Shown here piece by piece: positions 15,995-18,328 of a DNA stretch of 18,328 bases. Numbering within the stretch: position 1 is the first letter of the stretch; each line of letters begins with the position of its first letter. The translations under genes were made by a program, and so were the position numbers. The notes under the pieces were generated by a model. It had not been told where the DNA came from. It did no database searches and saw only the letters and a program-made list of their open reading frames with translations. The stretch spans positions 1 to 18,328 of the forward strand of contig VSIX01000038.1 in NCBI GenBank assembly GCA_008086245.1, in the 5' to 3' direction. This DNA comes from Candidatus Mcinerneyibacterium aminivorans (lineage in GTDB: Bacteria > Macinerneyibacteriota > Macinerneyibacteria > Macinerneyibacteriales > Macinerneyibacteriaceae).

Positions 15995-16405
15995 TTATCC
16001 CTCTTTATCAATGTATATTCTTACTTTGTCCCCGTTTGCTGATTCTACCTGAACTAAATCCTCATCAATATCATCCATTGAATCATTCAAATTGTTGATT
16101 ATCTTATTTAGATCTATTCCTTCATTATCAAGCTCTCTTTTTGCTTCTTTAGGAATCATACTTTTCACCATAATTGCTAGCTTAAGGGGAATTGCGATAT
16201 TTACATTATCACCATCTTCAGTATTAACAACGATTCTCAATTTACCCTTAATATTTTTACTTTTTTTACTAAGTGAACTGGATTTGGTATTTGTTTTTTT
16301 AGCATTATTTCCACCCTTTTTTACAGCTTTTAATAATTTTTCTGCCTCTTCAACTGAAATTTTTCCCTCTGATAACATATTTAAAATCCTTTTTCTTTCT
16401 TCCAT
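15995..16405 (-). CDS. SHOCT-like module plus YvlB/LiaX-associated small domain protein
   Basis: This is a 136-residue soluble protein. Residues 1-28 (MEERKRILNMLSEGKISVEE and on) are the short helical SHOCT-like module found at the termini of YvlB/LiaX-type proteins. A Lys/Ser/Asn-rich linker follows (about 29-52). The C-terminal domain (about 53-136) has the pattern LRIVVNTEDGDNVNIAIPLKLA, then a helical region, then LVQVESANGDKVRIYIDKEG; this beta-helix-beta arrangement recurs in hypothetical proteins encoded with DUF2089 and DUF4097 genes. There is no signal peptide or membrane segment. SD AAGGAGGG lies 6 bases upstream of the ATG. It is the last gene of the four-gene operon. The function is unknown; a role in sensing or regulating envelope state is inferred from the company it keeps. 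Confidence 0.78.
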   Translation of the reverse strand: MEERKRILNMLSEGKISVEEAEKLLKAVKKGGNNAKKTNTKSSSLSKKSKNIKGKLRIVVNTEDGDNVNIAIPLKLAIMVKSMIPKEAKRELDNEGIDLNKIINNLNDSMDDIDEDLVQVESANGDKVRIYIDKEG

Positions 16406-16424
16406 TATACCCTCCTTTTAAAAG

Positions 16425-16847
16425 TTAAATTTCAATCAGCACCGAAACGTCATCAGTATTAATTTCAACTACAATTTTGTCCTTTAGCCCCATAAATTTT
16501 TCACTCTTAAATATAGCTACAACATTATACAAAAATATAAAAAACGGTTTTAAAAATTTATATTTTATTTTAATATCCTTAGAATTGAGATAAAAAATTG
16601 AATATAAGTTTTTGAATAACAACGGTTTTAGTTCAAAATAAAATAATAAATAATCTACTAAACTTATAATCATAAATACTCGCAAAATAATTTCAAACAC
16701 ACCCGAGAAATTTAGGCTTATACTATAACATAAAAGAAACAGCGAAAGTGTTAGGATTATGAAGAACTTTTTAACAATTTTATCATTTATTACTATGCCT
16801 TTTATACCGTAATAAAGAATATATGATAACAAAAAGAAAAAAATCAT
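16425..16847 (-). CDS. Small membrane protein of unknown family
   Basis: This 140-residue protein begins with a hydrophobic helix (about 1-17), a short basic loop, then two more hydrophobic segments (about 26-46 and 50-70) and possibly a fourth weaker one near 95-112. The C-terminal tail (KIVVEINTDDVSVLIEI) is two short beta strands and ends abruptly; it faintly resembles the end of the neighbouring SHOCT-like protein. Start and stop overlap by one base with the upstream gene (TAATG), with SD AAGGAGA, so it is translationally coupled to the DUF4097-like gene. In Bacillus the comparable yvl cluster contains PspC-like and YvlD-like membrane proteins; I do not recognise this protein as either. 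It may be the membrane partner of the system. Confidence 0.72.
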   Translation of the reverse strand: MIFFFLLSYILYYGIKGIVINDKIVKKFFIILTLSLFLLCYSISLNFSGVFEIILRVFMIISLVDYLLFYFELKPLLFKNLYSIFYLNSKDIKIKYKFLKPFFIFLYNVVAIFKSEKFMGLKDKIVVEINTDDVSVLIEI

Positions 16848-17773
16848 TAGCTCTCCTTGATTGATTTAATTAGTTTTTGAGCCTGTTCGGCGTTAATTTT
16901 TCCCTCATCAAGCATATCCAGAACCTTGTTCACCTCTTCAGTATAGTTATTTTGTTTTTCTTCTACTTCAACCTCTACATCTTTATTTTCTCCATCACTC
17001 TTATTTCCAGTAAATTTTGAAAACATATTAAAAATACTTTCAGGAATATTTGACACTATGTCTTTTCCTATACCTGTTTTGTTATATTTTTTCTTTATTA
17101 ATTTATCTTCTGGAAAATCTCCTGTTATATCCATTTTCCCGCCCATTATTATTGCGTATATTTTTGATTCGGTATTGTATTTTTCTACATCAATCTTAAT
17201 ATTTCCCCCATACATTTTAATTGAAGCATCTTTTTTTAGTTCAAAAATTGAATTAATTTTCAAATTTCCACCATAAACCTTTGTTTCCATATACTCAATT
17301 TTTCCATCATTAATTTTTATATTTCCTCCGTAGGTTTTAATTTCAACTCCACCTTCAAAATATTCAATGTCTATGTTGCCTCCATATATCTTATATTCAT
17401 TTGAACCGATAAGCTTTTCAGTTACTTTGAAATTTCCACCATACATCTTTACATCACCATTATAATAGAGTGAATTAATTTTGATATTTCCACCTTTTGT
17501 CTTTAAATCTCCATAAGATTTGATTTTTCTAGGTAGATAGAGTTTAATATTACCCCTGATTTGATCCTGATTCTGGAACAAATAACTTTTACTCTCTTTT
17601 AAGTCAAGCTCTTCTCCGTCATATTTTACTTTAAATCTTTGCTGAATAGCTGATTTGGTTAAATTTTCGAATACAACTTCCATATCTTCTCTATCTTCGG
17701 TTACTATATTTAAATTACTTTTAATTAATGAAACATCTAATTCTAGATCCTTTTCACTTAATTGAAATTTCAT
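16847..17773 (-). CDS. DUF4097-like beta-helix protein with C-terminal SHOCT-like module (YvlB/LiaX type)
   Basis: This 308-residue protein has no signal peptide or membrane segment, so it is probably cytoplasmic or exported by another route. From about 90 to 220 it carries seven repeats of about 18-22 residues, each built around (K-x-Y)-G-G-N-(I/F/L)-(K/D)-(I/V); the last, MGGKMDI, is degenerate. This is the right-handed beta-helix pattern of the DUF4097 'putative adhesin' fold found in YvlB and LiaX. A charged linker (about 250-278) leads to a C-terminal helical module, NKVLDMLDEGKINAEQAQKL, shared with two other products of the operon. SD AGGAGGT lies upstream, overlapping the stop of the DUF2089 gene. 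In enterococci LiaX helps sense membrane-active antibiotics; a similar envelope-stress role here is inference. Confidence 0.8.
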   Translation of the reverse strand: MKFQLSEKDLELDVSLIKSNLNIVTEDREDMEVVFENLTKSAIQQRFKVKYDGEELDLKESKSYLFQNQDQIRGNIKLYLPRKIKSYGDLKTKGGNIKINSLYYNGDVKMYGGNFKVTEKLIGSNEYKIYGGNIDIEYFEGGVEIKTYGGNIKINDGKIEYMETKVYGGNLKINSIFELKKDASIKMYGGNIKIDVEKYNTESKIYAIIMGGKMDITGDFPEDKLIKKKYNKTGIGKDIVSNIPESIFNMFSKFTGNKSDGENKDVEVEVEEKQNNYTEEVNKVLDMLDEGKINAEQAQKLIKSIKES

Positions 17774-17783
17774 CTTATACCTC

Positions 17784-18152
17784 CTATTTATTTAGTAGAT
17801 CCATAGCTTTTTCAAATGATATCTTGCCATTATCAAGCTTTTCCAAAATTTCATTTTTTCTTTTTTTATCCTCTTCATTTTCTTTCACTGATTCTATACC
17901 AAGGTTCTTTTTAGCCTTTGATAACAAACTTTTAACTTTTGGATAAGAACAGTTTAATATTCCTTCAACCTTTTTAATATTACCCTCAGCATAAATAAAA
18001 ACCTTAATAAATTCCAATATTTCGGGATTTACCCCCATTAGACTCTCGGATTTTTCAGTATCGAAGTCACCTCGTAAAGTAACATCACAATCTTTACAAT
18101 AATACTCCTTAATAATCAATTCACCTTCACAAATAGGACATTTATTTAACAT
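17784..18152 (-). CDS. DUF2089 zinc-ribbon/HTH regulator with C-terminal SHOCT-like module
   Basis: This is a 122-residue protein. Cys5-x2-Cys8 and Cys19-x2-Cys22 form a zinc ribbon. A G-D-F turn follows (28-30), then a helical region with EFIKVFIYAEGNIKKVEGIL and CSYPKVKSLLSKAKKNLGI (about 47-86). The SYPxVK helix is the recognition-helix-like signature of DUF2089 proteins, which resemble sigma-region-4 type helix-turn-helix domains. Residues 99-122 (KNEILEKLDNGKISFEKAMD and on) are the SHOCT-like module seen in two downstream gene products. It is the first gene of the operon, with SD AAGGAGGT and a promoter close upstream, and is probably the operon's own DNA-binding regulator, an inference from position and HTH. 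Its SHOCT-like tail may let the downstream proteins bind it. Confidence 0.85.
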   Translation of the reverse strand: MLNKCPICEGELIIKEYYCKDCDVTLRGDFDTEKSESLMGVNPEILEFIKVFIYAEGNIKKVEGILNCSYPKVKSLLSKAKKNLGIESVKENEEDKKRKNEILEKLDNGKISFEKAMDLLNK

Positions 18153-18173
18153 ATTTTACCTCCTTCATTAATA

Positions 18174-18201
18174 AATATAACCATCTTATTAATATTGTCA
18201 A
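18174..18201 (-). promoter_or_regulatory. Promoter of the DUF2089 operon
   Basis: On the minus strand there is a perfect TTGACA (18196-18201), a 16-base spacer and TATATT (18174-18179). The predicted start near 18167 leaves a leader of about 15 bases holding SD AAGGAGGT (18158-18165). A TATTAATA palindrome (18187-18194) lies inside the spacer beside the -35. Confidence 0.65.
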
Positions 18202-18254
18202 GTCCTATGTTAATATTATTAATATTTTTATTAATTATATTAATTATTTTAATA
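18187..18254. repeat. Cluster of TTAAT motifs over and upstream of the DUF2089 promoter
   Basis: TTAAT occurs at 18189, 18210, 18219, 18231, 18241 and 18250, i.e. intervals of 21, 9, 12, 10 and 9 bases, close to one or two helical turns. Two perfect TATTAATA palindromes (18187-18194 and 18217-18224) are 30 bases apart. Such an array could be an operator for the DUF2089 protein or an UP-element/curved DNA. The region is almost pure A+T, so chance is a real alternative. Confidence 0.35.
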
Positions 18255-18328
18255 ACATTATCAATATCTTAACTAATAATTTTTTTCTTGATAAATCAAA
18301 ATAATATTATATTTTTAATAAAGGAAAA
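18255..18328. other. AT-rich right edge, probably upstream of a divergent gene
   Basis: No coding region is visible. The last bases (AAAGGAAAA at about 18320-18328) look like an SD for a plus-strand gene beginning just outside the window; no start codon is inside, so this cannot be confirmed. No good -35/-10 pair was found for it. Confidence 0.25.

Noticed and set aside
16092-16421. 109-aa plus-strand hydrophobic open frame
   Set aside because: It is fully antisense to the SHOCT-like small protein, which has a strong SD and recognisable domains on the minus strand.
17120-17520. Regularly spaced similar DNA words (TTTCCACCAT-like) that could be a direct-repeat array or CRISPR
   Set aside because: The periodicity is explained by the GGN-containing beta-helix repeats of the encoded protein; repeat units are not identical and there are no unique spacers of fixed length.

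Overview
The window is AT-rich DNA (roughly 70 percent A+T by eye) from a bacterium that very probably has two membranes. It encodes lipoproteins with N-terminal cysteine signals and a YdbH/AsmA-like protein of the kind that bridges inner and outer membranes. The protein families alone do not fix the taxon. A low-GC diderm (for example a halanaerobial, spirochaete-like or candidate-phylum lineage) fits, and this is inference only.

Left block, minus strand, about 10243 to 109: one three-gene operon with a plausible extended -10 promoter. In transcription order it encodes an 853-aa YdbH/AsmA-like membrane-anchored protein, a 186-aa YdbL-type (DUF1318) lipoprotein, and a 2334-aa lipoprotein. The large lipoprotein combines a beta-propeller-like N-terminus, many TPRs, an unusual beta-rich insert and a C-terminal CHAT caspase-like protease with an intact His/Cys pair. 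The genes are tightly packed: the SD of gene 2 overlaps the stop of gene 1, and genes 2 and 3 share an ATGA start/stop overlap. This pairs an intermembrane lipid-homeostasis module with a very large predicted periplasmic or outer-membrane-tethered protease, and it is the most unusual part of the window. At bases 1-69 the last 22 codons of a convergent membrane-protein gene remain; a long hairpin at 80-125 separates the two.

Middle block, plus strand, 10394 to 15691: two tandem, highly similar 622-aa transporters, each an APC-family permease fused to a C-terminal PTS EIIA type-2 domain with its phospho-accepting histidine kept. A 12-TM major facilitator protein follows. Each gene has its own promoter. 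The promoters of the two permeases lie so close to the ATG, with no SD, that the mRNAs look leaderless.

Right block, minus strand, 18152 to 15995: a four-gene operon with a TTGACA/TATATT promoter and strong SDs. It encodes a DUF2089 zinc-ribbon/HTH regulator, a cytoplasmic DUF4097-like beta-helix protein of YvlB/LiaX type, a small membrane protein of unknown family and a YvlB/SHOCT-like small protein. Three of the four carry the same short helical SHOCT-like module (L-x-x-G-K-I pattern) at one terminus, suggesting a mutually interacting envelope-stress-type system. A terminator lies about 225 bases past the last stop, and the stretch before it can fold into several hairpins. The promoter-upstream DNA at the right edge contains TTAAT motifs at near-helical spacing.

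No tRNA, rRNA, CRISPR array, insertion sequence or prophage gene was recognised.
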